Assembly: GCA_019232905.1 (NCBI GenBank)
Contig: JAFANA010000086.1
Location: 1 to 64,000, forward strand
Length of the DNA: 64,000 bases
Direction: 5' to 3'
From: Vulcanimicrobiota bacterium
GTDB lineage: Bacteria; Vulcanimicrobiota; Vulcanimicrobiia; Vulcanimicrobiales; Vulcanimicrobiaceae
The notes beneath the pieces were generated by a model. It did not search any database. It was given only the letters and a program-made list of their open reading frames with translations, and had not been told where the DNA came from. Below, piece after piece: positions 43,597-53,330 of the stretch; within the stretch, counting starts at the first letter, position 1; every line of letters starts with the position of its first letter. A program made the position numbers and the translations under genes.

Positions 43597-46431
43597 TTAG
43601 AACTTCTGCTGGATGAACAGCATGATCTGGCGCGGCGTTTGCGAGGTGTTCTGGTAGACGTATCCGCTCGACGGCAGCTGTTGCTGGCCGGCCAACGGAT
43701 AGTACGGGGAACAGCCTGCACCAAGTGCCGGTGTGTTCTTCTGAACGTTCGAGTAACACGGTATGGTCGGGTTCTGGTTGTTGAACAGGTTCGTCACCTG
43801 AAGCCCGATGCGAAGGTTCTTCTTTGGTCCCATATCGTACGCGAGCGTTGCGTTCGACCACCAGTATCCGCTCGACCACAGCTCCGGCAACAGCCCAACG
43901 GGCTTCTGCAGGTTGCTGCTCGTGCTCGCGCACGTCGAGTAGTACGGATAGCCGGTCAGGTTGATCCACTTTTGCGCGGCAGCGCATTCGCCGGTTTGAT
44001 ACGGCGAGGGTCCCTGATAGTAGACCGTCGGCATGAAGTGCCAGCGATCTGCATGGATGTCTGCCACGAGCGACGCGCTGATCAATGGATCGTACGGGCT
44101 GCGAACGACCGGCAAGAACGACGGAAGTCCTGATGCGCCGTACGAACCGGTTAGGGCCGACGTAATGTTCGTCCAGAAATTGTCGTACGTAGCCGACAGC
44201 CAGTACGACGCTCCGACCGGGTGCCGGTCGACGTGAGTGAATCCGAACTCTGCGCCGAGCGATTGACGGAAACCGCCGTTCGCCGCCTGCGTCGGGCCAT
44301 AGGTCACGGCGCCGGTCGCATTGTTGATGCTGAGTACCGGGCGGAACTCATAAAACACGTTCGATGCTTTGTTCCAATACGGTCCGATTCTGATCGACGT
44401 GTCCGGATCGAACTCATGCTCCCACATGAGATCGCCGCTGTGGAAGATCGTCGGATTCGCACTGAATTCACCGCCCGGGTTGAATACGCTCGAACCTTCT
44501 CGCCAGACGTAGGCCGTACCGACGAAGGACGTCGAGTCGGTCCACGATCCGCGGATGACGTTCTTATTGTTCATCGTGTACGTCGCGGCGAACGTCGGGT
44601 TCCAGATGCCCACAGAATACGGACCTGCCGCACCTATGCTGCTTTCGGGGTAATCGTAGTACATTCGCTGCCAGCGAACGCCCGGCTCGAAGAGCCATTT
44701 GCCTTCGCGGATCGAGCTGTTCACATACGCCGACGGAACGTGGTCAGGGTAGGTCGACATCGAGTTGACGCCCGGCCACGAGCCGTCCCCATTGAAGTAA
44801 AACGTGTAGTACGAGTTATCGAGATTGTTATCGTACTCTTGGCCGATGCCCGCGCGAATCGTCGCGTTGTCGCTGATCTGGTTCGTGTAGTCGAACGACC
44901 CGAGCCACATCTCCGAGCGGCGATCGCCTTCATAACCCGTATTAAAGAAGAGATCTTGCTCTACGCAGAGTTGACCGTTCACCACGGGTATGGGCGTGTT
45001 CGGTGAATACGGATACGCCGGGCAATTGCCGGGATGGAAGTCCGGGCTATTCTCGATTGCCGGATTGTTGTCGTCAACGATCGGTTGATCGAAAATGTAC
45101 TCGTTGAAGTTTTCAGCGAGACGCAATGCAAACGACGAGTGGTCGTTGATAATGTGGTTCCACTGAATCTTGCCGATGCCCGAGTAGTGGTGCCAGATGT
45201 TGCCGCCCATGCCGGTGCCGGCACCGCTTGCCGTGCCGAAGTAGAGGCCGGCCGGACAGTTTTGACCGTTCGGCGCGGTTCCGCCGGCGGCTCCGGTCGG
45301 CGTCGTCGCCGAGACGGCGTAACCGGGACACGGAACTGCCGTTAGCGGCGGCTCCGCACCGTTGGTGCGCGGGAATCCGTAACCGTAGATGAAGTCGCCG
45401 AGGCCGTTCTGGACCAAGAGTTGGAAATCGTCTTTGTTATTCGGACGGTAGTGGAAGTTTCCGATGAGATCGGTCGTGTACACCGGTCCGGGCCCGTTGT
45501 ACCCTTCAACGATCGCTGCAGTATAGGCGTTGCCGTTTGCAAACTGGTCCAACGATCCGGTCTTTTGCATGCCGAGATACCATGACCAGCGGTGATCTTT
45601 CGTCGCTCCGCCGTACTCGGCCATGAAGTTCGTCAGTCTGTCCGTAATGTCGGTTCCGTACGCGACGGTTCCGAAGCCCGGATACGTACCAGTCTTCATC
45701 ACCGTGTTGATGATACCGAGTCCGGCATCCGACGATTCCGAAGAAATTCCGCCAGTCGAGACTTCGACGTTCTTTACGCCGATGTTCGAAAGGTTCGTCG
45801 TAAAGAAGCCGGTCATACGATCGCGGATGGGAATGCCGTCGAACTCGTATTGTTCGTCGGTGACCGATCCGCCGTGAATACGCGGCTGCGTGCCGAAACC
45901 GTTCACCGTGATGCCGGGAATGGTATCAACGTATTGATACAGCGTCTTTTGCAGCTCGTTTCCACCTGAAACGGCGTCGAGCTGCTGACCGCTGACATTG
46001 TACGTGTCCGACGTCTGATTCGGCTGCACGAGATTCGTCGCAGAACGAGCACTGACGTTTGCAATGACGCTCAACGATTTCGAAAGCTTTTCGTTGAGCC
46101 GCGTGACGACAGCCTGCGGTGCCGTAACGCCGGGAATGCTCACCGGAGCATAGCCTTTGAAGTCAAACGAAACGGTGTATGTATCGACGCTGAGCTGCTG
46201 CAGCGTGTAGAAACCGCGACTGTCGGTCATCGTAGCGCCGACATCGCTACCCGATTTTGCCGTAACCACGACGCCGGCGATCGGCGCTCCCGTTTGCGCA
46301 TCTGTCACGACGCCACTAATGGTTCCCGTCGTGAGTTGCTGCGCACGTATGCGGACGGGGATCGTGGAAAATGTGAACGCAAACAGCATGACTGCGATAA
46401 GCGCTCGCCATCGGCCAGAGAGTTGAAACAT
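43597..46431 (-). CDS. TonB-dependent receptor with carboxypeptidase-like N-terminal domain
   Basis: 944 residues; GGAGGG lies 6 nt before the ATG. Signal peptide ends RIRAQ. Residues 35-115 are a carboxypeptidase-regulatory-like domain (GTISGVVTDAQTGAPIAGVV). The plug has YEFDGIPIRDRMTGFF and VKNVEVSTGGISSE, and the barrel ends QIMLFIQQKF with the C-terminal Phe used by the BAM machinery. The substrate is unknown. It is the paralogue of the receptor at 1.1 kb but about 360 residues shorter. Its tail faces the tandem repeats. Confidence 0.92.
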   Translation of the reverse strand: MFQLSGRWRALIAVMLFAFTFSTIPVRIRAQQLTTGTISGVVTDAQTGAPIAGVVVTAKSGSDVGATMTDSRGFYTLQQLSVDTYTVSFDFKGYAPVSIPGVTAPQAVVTRLNEKLSKSLSVIANVSARSATNLVQPNQTSDTYNVSGQQLDAVSGGNELQKTLYQYVDTIPGITVNGFGTQPRIHGGSVTDEQYEFDGIPIRDRMTGFFTTNLSNIGVKNVEVSTGGISSESSDAGLGIINTVMKTGTYPGFGTVAYGTDITDRLTNFMAEYGGATKDHRWSWYLGMQKTGSLDQFANGNAYTAAIVEGYNGPGPVYTTDLIGNFHYRPNNKDDFQLLVQNGLGDFIYGYGFPRTNGAEPPLTAVPCPGYAVSATTPTGAAGGTAPNGQNCPAGLYFGTASGAGTGMGGNIWHHYSGIGKIQWNHIINDHSSFALRLAENFNEYIFDQPIVDDNNPAIENSPDFHPGNCPAYPYSPNTPIPVVNGQLCVEQDLFFNTGYEGDRRSEMWLGSFDYTNQISDNATIRAGIGQEYDNNLDNSYYTFYFNGDGSWPGVNSMSTYPDHVPSAYVNSSIREGKWLFEPGVRWQRMYYDYPESSIGAAGPYSVGIWNPTFAATYTMNNKNVIRGSWTDSTSFVGTAYVWREGSSVFNPGGEFSANPTIFHSGDLMWEHEFDPDTSIRIGPYWNKASNVFYEFRPVLSINNATGAVTYGPTQAANGGFRQSLGAEFGFTHVDRHPVGASYWLSATYDNFWTNITSALTGSYGASGLPSFLPVVRSPYDPLISASLVADIHADRWHFMPTVYYQGPSPYQTGECAAAQKWINLTGYPYYSTCASTSSNLQKPVGLLPELWSSGYWWSNATLAYDMGPKKNLRIGLQVTNLFNNQNPTIPCYSNVQKNTPALGAGCSPYYPLAGQQQLPSSGYVYQNTSQTPRQIMLFIQQKF

Positions 46432-46523
46432 CCAAAGCCCTCCGAGAGCCCAAAAGACAAAATAAAAGCGAGCGGCGTGATCCCACGCGCGTTCGCTGGG
46501 GGCCTTAATCCAATTTTAAAATG

Positions 46524-46542
46524 AAATTCCCTGCCGGAATTT
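46524..46542 (-). terminator. Weak terminator-like hairpin after SIS gene
   Basis: AAATTCC-N5-GGAATTT, then CATTTTAAAA on the minus strand, directly after the SIS-gene stop and 93 bp before the TonB receptor start. AT-rich 7-bp stem, so it could equally be an operator for the receptor. Confidence 0.4.
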
Positions 46543-47541
46543 TCAGCCGTGGAGGGTCTTCGTCAGTCCTCGCGGTGCGTCACTTTCTACAAAACGCGAG
46601 CGCCCGACGTGCAGTGCAAGCATTTGGGCACACACGAGCCACGCCAAAGTATTAAAGGCAATATTAACGACCGGCCCAAGCAGCGGGATGTCGCCGATGC
46701 GCCCGCCGATGACAAATCGCAGGCTTTCCGCTTGACCTGCTTCGCGAAGCGGACGATTCACGATCTCGCGAGCGTCGTCGTCGATGATGCCGAGAATTGC
46801 GCACCCTGCGTCGAGCATCGCGACGCTTCCGTGCCGGAACTCACCCGCAGAGAAGCCCTCCGCGTGGATGTAGCTCGCCTCTTTGAGCTTGAGCGCGCAT
46901 TCGTTAGCGATTGGAACGCCGTATCCGGCGCCGACGATGATAACGCTGCGACGCCGAGCAAGACGCTGCGCTGCGTCGGAAATCTCTTCGATGCCGGGAC
47001 CGTCGAGCCACGCGCGCACATCTTCCGCCGTCTCGGTCAGCGTATTCGCATTACGCGAATGCGACGCCGAGGTCAGGCCCGCGGCCCAGAGGAGAATCGC
47101 AGCCGTCGCCGTGACGCTTTTACTCGCGGGCACTGCGATTTCAGGTCCTGCGCCGACATCGATGGTCACCGTTGCGCGGTCGGCAAGCGGCGATTCCGGC
47201 GTGTTCGTCAGCGCGATCAGTTCGCGCGGCCGCAGAATATCGAGCGCACGTAAGAGATCGTCCGACGCGCCGCTTTGCGAACAGGCAATAACGACGGCAT
47301 CCGTATAGGCGCGATTGTCGAGTGGCGCCTCCGCCGTCGCGAGCGCATGCGCGGGTATGCCGCGCCGGCGCAGTGCAAGCGCGCCGAGTTGCGCCATGAA
47401 GAGCGAACTGCCGCTGCCGATCAGCACAACTTCGCGTCCCTGAATCGCACGCGCAAGCGTGTGAGCTCGCTCGGATTGCGCAATCGCACACCACACGTCG
47501 GGCTGTTCGCGGATTTCGCGTTCGAACTGTTTTCCTAGCAT
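46543..47541 (-). CDS. Double-SIS-domain sugar-phosphate isomerase/deaminase-like protein
   Basis: 332 residues with two SIS folds. SIS1: VVLIGSGSSLFMAQLGAL and CSQSGASDDLLRAL; SIS2: IIVGAGYGVPIANECALKLKE and YIHAEGFSAGEFRHGSV, which resemble the GlmS isomerase half and NagB-II/AgaS. No glutaminase domain, so deamination or isomerisation of amino-sugar phosphates is expected. The ATG directly follows the stop of the upstream PBP4 gene (TAAATG), linking it to peptidoglycan turnover. Confidence 0.82.
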   Translation of the reverse strand: MLGKQFEREIREQPDVWCAIAQSERAHTLARAIQGREVVLIGSGSSLFMAQLGALALRRRGIPAHALATAEAPLDNRAYTDAVVIACSQSGASDDLLRALDILRPRELIALTNTPESPLADRATVTIDVGAGPEIAVPASKSVTATAAILLWAAGLTSASHSRNANTLTETAEDVRAWLDGPGIEEISDAAQRLARRRSVIIVGAGYGVPIANECALKLKEASYIHAEGFSAGEFRHGSVAMLDAGCAILGIIDDDAREIVNRPLREAGQAESLRFVIGGRIGDIPLLGPVVNIAFNTLAWLVCAQMLALHVGRSRFVESDAPRGLTKTLHG

Positions 47542-49035
47542 TTACTGACTCGCAATTGCCGAGAGGACCGCGCCACGAAGGCGCGCGAGCGCAGCAGCGC
47601 CGCCGGGATGATCGGCATCCATCCACTGGTTGACGAGGAATGAAAACGTCACGACACCGTGCGTCTTCGTTTGAATGAATCCGGAAATCGTGCGGACGTG
47701 GCTGATGCTTCCGGTCTTCGCGTAAATCTTGCCCTGCGCCGGCGTTCCGAGAAAAGAATGCCGCAGCGTCCCGCGAACGCCCGCGAGCGGAAGCGCGTCA
47801 ATCACGATGTTGCGATAGGAACTGTTCCAATCGCTCTGCAGAATCATAAAGAGATCCCGCGGCGTGATCCGATCGTAACTCGAAAGTCCCGAGCCGTCGG
47901 TGATGGAAACCGTGGCCGGGTCGACGCCGATCGAGCGCAGATACCGCTCTTCTACGATGCGACCGTTGTCATCGGTTCCGGGCTCCCCGCGCAGCGCGAC
48001 GCCGAGCTCTTTGAGCAACAGCTCACCCATGAGGTTGTCGCTCGGATACCAGAATCGCTGCATCATCACCGGCATCGGAAACGAGTCGTGCGACCACAGC
48101 ACGGTCGAATGCGGCGGAGTTTTCCCGTCGTGAATTTTCCCGGTGAGCGTGATGCCTTGCGCTGCAAGCGCGTGCGCGAAGACGTCGCTTGCATACGATT
48201 CGGGATCGGGAACGGTTGCCGCGATATCACCCGAGGGCTTCGCTCCTAGCGGGTAGCTGCCGGTAAGCGCTATTTGATTCGGTGCATTCCACGCGCGCAC
48301 GACGTCCGACGTGTCTTGCGAACCGGCCGGCCCAGTTTGGACGTTGTTCTCGATTGTGAATGCGTCCGTTTGCGGATCGACACGCAGGCTTACGGGAGCA
48401 CCTACGGATGCGCCGGGCACCATCGTGATATGCACGACGCCGTCTTCCAACTCGAGCGCGCTCACGACCGGCGCGTAATAGTAAGGAAGATCGTCCCACG
48501 ACCAGCCGTATCCATAACGCTGCGCGTCATCGTGCGTCGCGTCCGCAATGAGATCGCCGTCAATGTGTTTCACGCCGGCGGCGCGCAGTGCCACGGCCGC
48601 GGCATTCAGATCGGCAGCGCTGAGAAGTGCGTCACCGCCGCCGCGCAAGTAGAGGTTTCCGGCAATGACTCCGTCTGCGGGTGCGCGATCGGCGAGCACG
48701 CTCGTTACGTACGAGAAGTTCGGGCCGAGGACGTGAAGTGCGGCCGAACCCACGAGCAGCTTGAAGTTCGACGCCGGCATGAATTCTTGGTCCGCGTTGC
48801 GCGAATACAACAGCGTACCGCGCGTCGTATCGGCCGCGATGAACCCTACCTGCGCGCCGCGCAATGCAGGCTCTTTGAGAAGCGTGCCGATTGTGTGCTG
48901 TAGCTGCGCAAGCTGCGTCTTCGTCCAGGGCAATCCACCGGGAAGCGGCCGCGGTGTTGCTGCGATCAATGCAACGCAAGCTGCGAGCATACTAAAATGT
49001 CGTGCGAATTTCACCAAACGCGTAGGTTGTTTCAA
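47542..49035 (-). CDS. dacB: D-Ala-D-Ala carboxypeptidase/endopeptidase (PBP4)
   Basis: 497 residues from a TTG at 49035; a GTG at 49014 is an alternative and neither has a clear ribosome-binding site. Signal peptide, then complete S13 motifs: MPASNFKLLVG (SxxK), YPSDNLMGELL (SxN), ITDGSGLSSYDRITP, and IYAKTGSISH (KTG). It removes terminal D-Ala or cuts crosslinks in the periplasm. First gene of a unit with the SIS protein and divergent (36 bp) from the gene at 49072. It keeps the DGSGLS block that the paralogue at 20.8 kb has lost. Confidence 0.9.
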   Translation of the reverse strand: MKQPTRLVKFARHFSMLAACVALIAATPRPLPGGLPWTKTQLAQLQHTIGTLLKEPALRGAQVGFIAADTTRGTLLYSRNADQEFMPASNFKLLVGSAALHVLGPNFSYVTSVLADRAPADGVIAGNLYLRGGGDALLSAADLNAAAVALRAAGVKHIDGDLIADATHDDAQRYGYGWSWDDLPYYYAPVVSALELEDGVVHITMVPGASVGAPVSLRVDPQTDAFTIENNVQTGPAGSQDTSDVVRAWNAPNQIALTGSYPLGAKPSGDIAATVPDPESYASDVFAHALAAQGITLTGKIHDGKTPPHSTVLWSHDSFPMPVMMQRFWYPSDNLMGELLLKELGVALRGEPGTDDNGRIVEERYLRSIGVDPATVSITDGSGLSSYDRITPRDLFMILQSDWNSSYRNIVIDALPLAGVRGTLRHSFLGTPAQGKIYAKTGSISHVRTISGFIQTKTHGVVTFSFLVNQWMDADHPGGAAALARLRGAVLSAIASQ

Positions 49036-49071
49036 CAGAGTTACGTCGCCTGCTAACGAAGAGAGGACAAC

Positions 49072-50568
49072 ATGGAGGAGCTCTTCTTAATCCTTGCGGT
49101 CATCGTTGCGCAGATGACGCCGTTGCCCTCGCCCGCACCGACGCCGAACATTCCGGTGTACGTCGGCCATCCGGCCGAACGAATGTCGGTCAACGCGCGT
49201 CCACTCGGCTTCGATCCCGACGGGAACGCGCGCTGGCTCGTCGTCACGCAGTTCTTCGACGCACAGAACAAGCCGACGCGTATCGTCGCAAATAGTGACT
49301 TTGCGTATCTTTCGCGCGACGGCTATGTCCAATGGCAAACGCGCCTTGCGTACGGTCAACCCTCCGCCATACTTTCGACGAACGCTGACGGTCCGCTTAC
49401 GATGACCGTCGTTGCGAACCAGCCGCATCTCCCGAGCGTGACCGTACGAACGAACACGCAGTCGTGGCGAGCGCCGCGCCTGGTAGCAACGGCGCTTGGA
49501 CCGCATCTCGTGCAAATCGGCTGGTTTCCGCGCGAGACCGGCGAGGTACGGATCTTTCGCGCCCAAAACGGCGGCGTGCAGCGCCTGCTCGCGCTCGTCG
49601 CCGGCCCGAGTTCGACGTTTCGCGACACCGACGCCAAACCGAACCGCAACTATCGCTATGTCGTCGAGCGCTCGGGGCACGAACCCGTGCGCCTCGACGT
49701 CACGACGCCGGCTGCACCGCGCGCTACGCCGATCGATAACGTGCGCGGAAAAGGGATGTGGCTCTATTTTACGTCCAATCCGCTCGACTCGATTTACGTC
49801 AAGAACCTCGATGCGCGTGCGATTGTCGACCAAGCCGTTCGTTCAGGACTGCATTATGTGGAGTTGCGCACATCGTACGGGGCCTATTGGGAGATAAGGC
49901 CCGAGGCCAAGCCGACCGTCGATGCGATTATCGATGGCCTCGCAGCGCATGGTATCAAGACGATTGCGTGGGCCGTTCCTCGTGACGAAAGCTTCGAGGA
50001 TCTGCAGACGGCCGTGCGCGGCGCCTACTACCGCACCGCCAACGGAACGCCTGTTGACGGTCTCGCACTCGACGTCGAGCGCGGCGACGAGTTCATGGGC
50101 GCCGCACCGCAAGGCCTCAGCGCGTTGTGGCACTACGTCGAATTCATTCGCAACGCGATGGGGCCATCGTATCTCATCATGCCTACGGTCGAAGACGCCT
50201 ATCTCGAGCACCTCGATAATCAAAGCTATCCGTACGCGCAGATCGCGCAATACAGCACCGCGCTTCAACCAATGACGTACTGGCGCATGATGCGCCGTTC
50301 TCCGACGACGCCGCAAGAAGTCGATCAGATTCTTCAGTCGTCGTACGATACGTTGATGCGCGACGCCGGCCGTACCATTCCGATCAGCATCGGCGGTCAG
50401 ACGAGCGGCGTCGGCCGTAACGGCCCGCCTCCCGCGCAGGAAATCACGACCTCACTCGATGCGAGCAAACGCATCGGCGCCCTCGGCGAATGCTTTTTCG
50501 CATGGGACGGCACCGAGCCGTACCAGTGGGACGCGCTTGGAAGCTATACATGGCCGATGGCTCAGTGA
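49072..50568 (+). CDS. Uncharacterised exported protein, possible glycosidase-like barrel
   Basis: 498 residues with an N-terminal hydrophobic segment followed by a Pro-rich stretch (PLPSPAPTP). Residues ~25-110 are Ig-like beta sequence, ~140-225 resemble a fibronectin-type module (VQIGWFPRETGEVRIFRA, YRYVVERSG), and ~240-490 have alternating beta/alpha segments: LHYVELRTSYG, GIKTIAWAVPRDE, DGLALDVERGDEF, YLIMPTVEDAYLE, IPISIGGQTSG. The last pattern looks like a TIM barrel with acidic residues (DVE) as in glycoside hydrolases. I do not recognise the family. GAGAGGA precedes the ATG. Overlaps alr by 4 nt. Confidence 0.65.
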   Translation: MEELFLILAVIVAQMTPLPSPAPTPNIPVYVGHPAERMSVNARPLGFDPDGNARWLVVTQFFDAQNKPTRIVANSDFAYLSRDGYVQWQTRLAYGQPSAILSTNADGPLTMTVVANQPHLPSVTVRTNTQSWRAPRLVATALGPHLVQIGWFPRETGEVRIFRAQNGGVQRLLALVAGPSSTFRDTDAKPNRNYRYVVERSGHEPVRLDVTTPAAPRATPIDNVRGKGMWLYFTSNPLDSIYVKNLDARAIVDQAVRSGLHYVELRTSYGAYWEIRPEAKPTVDAIIDGLAAHGIKTIAWAVPRDESFEDLQTAVRGAYYRTANGTPVDGLALDVERGDEFMGAAPQGLSALWHYVEFIRNAMGPSYLIMPTVEDAYLEHLDNQSYPYAQIAQYSTALQPMTYWRMMRRSPTTPQEVDQILQSSYDTLMRDAGRTIPISIGGQTSGVGRNGPPPAQEITTSLDASKRIGALGECFFAWDGTEPYQWDALGSYTWPMAQ

Positions 50569-51599
50569 GCGCTCCGATTATTAGTCTCAGCGGAGCAGCA
50601 CTTCGCGAGAACGTTCGATCGTGGAAAAGGCTGACGCGCGCCGGCGTCAGGGCGGTCGTGAAAGCGGACGGGTACGGCTTCGGGCTCGAGCGGATCGTGC
50701 GCGAACTCGATGGCGTTGCAGACGGATTCGTTGTTTCGGACCTTAACGAATTCGAGCGTCTGCGTTCGCTGAGCTCGGCGCCTGCCGCAACACTCTACGA
50801 TGGGGGCCCCGAATACGTGTGTCGTGTTGCCGATCTTGGTGGAATCGTCAATATTGCCCGGTTCGACTCGTTAGCTGCACTCGCTCGCAGGTCGAACGCA
50901 TCCGAGGTAACGGCTCGCGTCGGCTTGCGTTTAGCGGCGGGATGGTCCGCGATTGATATTGACGACGCGAAAGAGTACGCACACCTTCTCTCGCGCTCGG
51001 GGATGCGTGTCGAACTGTGGACGCACCTAAGCAATCCTGCAACGGAAGCTGAAGACCGCGAGCTGTTCGCGCGATTCGTCGCGTTGTTTCGGGAGAACGG
51101 CGTGGAGGTCGCGGGAGAAGACGTTGAGAGCACGTTCCCGGCTGCGCGGGGCGGCGTTTGGGGAGGCAGCATCCGCATCGGTGTCGGGCTCTTTGGGTCG
51201 GGAACGCCGGGGACCGGGAACGAGCGGCTGACGTGCGCGATCGAAGTTCGCGCGACAGTGCTCGACCGTATCTTCTCCGACGGAACGTTGCGCGCGGGTT
51301 ACGGGCCGGACGCGCTACCCTGCGGATCCCAGGTGAGCGTGCTTCGCTGTGGATATAGCGACGGCTTTCCGCGCGTTACGCGGCCGTATCGCTCGCTTCT
51401 GTCCGTGGGGATGCAGTATTCTATTCTGCGCGATGCAGTGGCCGGCGATGAATGCCAACTGCTCGGACCTGACGATGACCTCGACGAACTCGCGGCGGCC
51501 GCGTATGTTTTACCCCATCAAATCGTCACGGGCCTCGGCCTGGCTTCTCAGCGGCAGGCGTGTTTCGCGTACAATAGTGGATGTGATATCGCAAGATGA
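50565..51599 (+). CDS. alr: Alanine racemase
   Basis: 344 residues from GTG 50565, which overlaps the upstream stop (GTGA); ATG 50550 is the alternative, and the track's longer start is rejected. The PLP Lys is in AVVKADGYGFG, the catalytic Tyr in LRAGYGPDAL, with GIRIGVGLFG-like SIRIGVGLFGSG and LRCGYSDGFPR in the usual order. Interconverts L- and D-Ala for peptidoglycan. The C-terminal beta-domain is somewhat divergent. Next gene dprA starts within its last codons. Confidence 0.85.
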   Translation: MSAPIISLSGAALRENVRSWKRLTRAGVRAVVKADGYGFGLERIVRELDGVADGFVVSDLNEFERLRSLSSAPAATLYDGGPEYVCRVADLGGIVNIARFDSLAALARRSNASEVTARVGLRLAAGWSAIDIDDAKEYAHLLSRSGMRVELWTHLSNPATEAEDRELFARFVALFRENGVEVAGEDVESTFPAARGGVWGGSIRIGVGLFGSGTPGTGNERLTCAIEVRATVLDRIFSDGTLRAGYGPDALPCGSQVSVLRCGYSDGFPRVTRPYRSLLSVGMQYSILRDAVAGDECQLLGPDDDLDELAAAAYVLPHQIVTGLGLASQRQACFAYNSGCDIAR

Positions 51600-52452
51600 G
51601 TTGCTGCTGTTCGCCGCCGCCTATTTGCACGTACCGAGCCGTCGCTTGCGAGCGCTCGCGCGAGCGCAAGACCGCGATCTCAAAGAATGGATCGCTGGTG
51701 ATTCATCGCGGAAGGTCTCACATGCGCGGCATCAAGCGCGCGAGGCCGTTCAACGCCTAAAGCGGCTGCACGCAACGATCGTAACGATCGTTGACGAATC
51801 GTATCCGCCGGGATTGCTCGATCTCGACGAACCGCCGGCGTTTTTATGCGTGCGCGGCACCTTGCCGAGTGACGGCATCGCAATCATCGGAAGCCGTACT
51901 CCTACCGCGGAGGCTGCGGCATTTGCTGGCGAACTCGCGGCAAAGTGCGGCGTTCCGGTCATAAGCGGTTTGGCATTAGGAATCGACGCCGCGGCGCACA
52001 CAGGTGCGATGGACGCCGGACTTCCGACGATCGCTTATGTTGGAACGGGGCTCGGGATCACGTATCCACCCGAACATCACGCACTCGAAGACGAGATCGT
52101 CACCCGAAGTGGTGCTGTTGCGAGCGAACGGCTTCCCGACGAGCCGGTCACGAAATCATCGCTCGTCCATCGGGACCGGCTCCAGGCTGCTCACGCACGA
52201 GCGACGGTGCTGGTCGCAAGTGAAATAGAAGGCGGCGCCATGCAAACCATGCGCTTCGCGAAGGATCTGGGACGTCCGCGCTTCGTTCTCGATGCAAGCG
52301 GAGGGCCTGAGTACGCCGGAAACGCGCAAGCGCGCGGTGACGGTGCAATTGCGATTCCATTCGCGGTCGAGGCCGCCCTAGAGAAAATCCGCGCTACAGT
52401 TGCGCGAGCGCCGTCGTCTGTAAGAACGACGCGTACCACGAGTCGTGCGTGA
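51577..52452 (+). CDS. dprA: DprA-like DNA-processing protein
   Basis: 291 residues from GTG 51577 (GTG 51583 also possible); the longer track ORF is alr read in another frame. The Rossmann-like core has IAIIGSRTPTAEA, VISGLALGIDAAAHTGAM, and TIAYVGTGLGITYPPEH, the DprA/Smf signature for loading RecA on incoming single strands during natural transformation. Shorter than many DprA proteins, with a reduced N-terminal SAM-like part and no winged-helix domain evident. Overlaps alr by 23 nt and the convergent gene by 59 bp. Confidence 0.85.
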   Translation: MDVISQDELLLFAAAYLHVPSRRLRALARAQDRDLKEWIAGDSSRKVSHARHQAREAVQRLKRLHATIVTIVDESYPPGLLDLDEPPAFLCVRGTLPSDGIAIIGSRTPTAEAAAFAGELAAKCGVPVISGLALGIDAAAHTGAMDAGLPTIAYVGTGLGITYPPEHHALEDEIVTRSGAVASERLPDEPVTKSSLVHRDRLQAAHARATVLVASEIEGGAMQTMRFAKDLGRPRFVLDASGGPEYAGNAQARGDGAIAIPFAVEAALEKIRATVARAPSSVRTTRTTSRA

Positions 52453-53278
52453 GCAGATCGTCGTGCGCCACATCGTTCGTGAGAATGAACGTCGCATCGC
52501 GGGTGAGCAGCCGTTCCGCAGTGAGGTCCTTTGCGAGCCACACGTAGGAGTTCGGCATTTGCGCCTGCAGCATTCCCATGATCGTGACATTGCCGGTGAC
52601 CGTGTCGTCCGTGAAGATGCTCAGAAAATGGCTGTTTGCGCCGCGAGCCCACGCCGCAAATGCGTCGAAGTATCCGTAGGCGGAATCGAAGAGCACAACA
52701 TCCGTAATCCGTTCGTTCATGCCGCCGCGCGTGAGGACGCCGCCGGCTCCGCCGTAGCCGCCGCTGTGAGCTGTCAACACGATGCGGCCCGGGGCGTTGA
52801 CCGGCGAGACACCCGATCGTTGCAACCACGCGCAGACGTCGGTAATGAAACGCGCAAAGCCGTTGTCGTCGAGTTCTAATTTCCCGTCGCCCGAGTCCGG
52901 CGCGTTTGCCGGCCCGGTTGGGACGACGAGAATGGCGTTGCGTTTGCTTGCGATGAGTTGCTCGCGCAGGTGATAGGTCGATAATGTCGATCTGACGTCG
53001 TGTCGCCACCCGTAAAAATGTACGATGAGGTCGATCGCGCCGTTCTCAGGATGCCAGCTGTCCGGCACGAAGATGCCGACGCTCGAATCACTATAGTGTG
53101 TCGCCGCGTCATACAGTTTGCCTTCATACGTGTGTCCGTTCGCCCGGCTCGCGTGCGGGTACGGCGCGGATGCGAAGGGGACGATAAACGTTTTGCCACC
53201 TGCGACTTGCTGTGTTTGCGGTAAGGACGCCGCAGCAATTGCGGCAAAGCTGGAAGTCAGAAATTCAGCGCGATCCAT
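52394..53278 (-). CDS. Exported alpha/beta-hydrolase-like protein
   Basis: 294 residues with a signal peptide (MDRAEFLTSSFAAIAAASL). Mature part: AIDLIVHFYGWRHDV near the first strands, then IVLTAHSGGYGGAGGV with a possible nucleophile Ser in HSGG, and LFDSAYGYFDAF. His candidates lie in NDVAHDDLLTH. This suggests an esterase-like enzyme with a shifted elbow. No substrate known. Its 3' 59 bp overlap dprA. Confidence 0.68.
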   Translation of the reverse strand: MDRAEFLTSSFAAIAAASLPQTQQVAGGKTFIVPFASAPYPHASRANGHTYEGKLYDAATHYSDSSVGIFVPDSWHPENGAIDLIVHFYGWRHDVRSTLSTYHLREQLIASKRNAILVVPTGPANAPDSGDGKLELDDNGFARFITDVCAWLQRSGVSPVNAPGRIVLTAHSGGYGGAGGVLTRGGMNERITDVVLFDSAYGYFDAFAAWARGANSHFLSIFTDDTVTGNVTIMGMLQAQMPNSYVWLAKDLTAERLLTRDATFILTNDVAHDDLLTHDSWYASFLQTTALAQL

Positions 53279-53330
53279 CGCGGCGCTATTGGCGCTGCGG
53301 CGACGACAATCCCGCGCCGCTCGTTATTCG

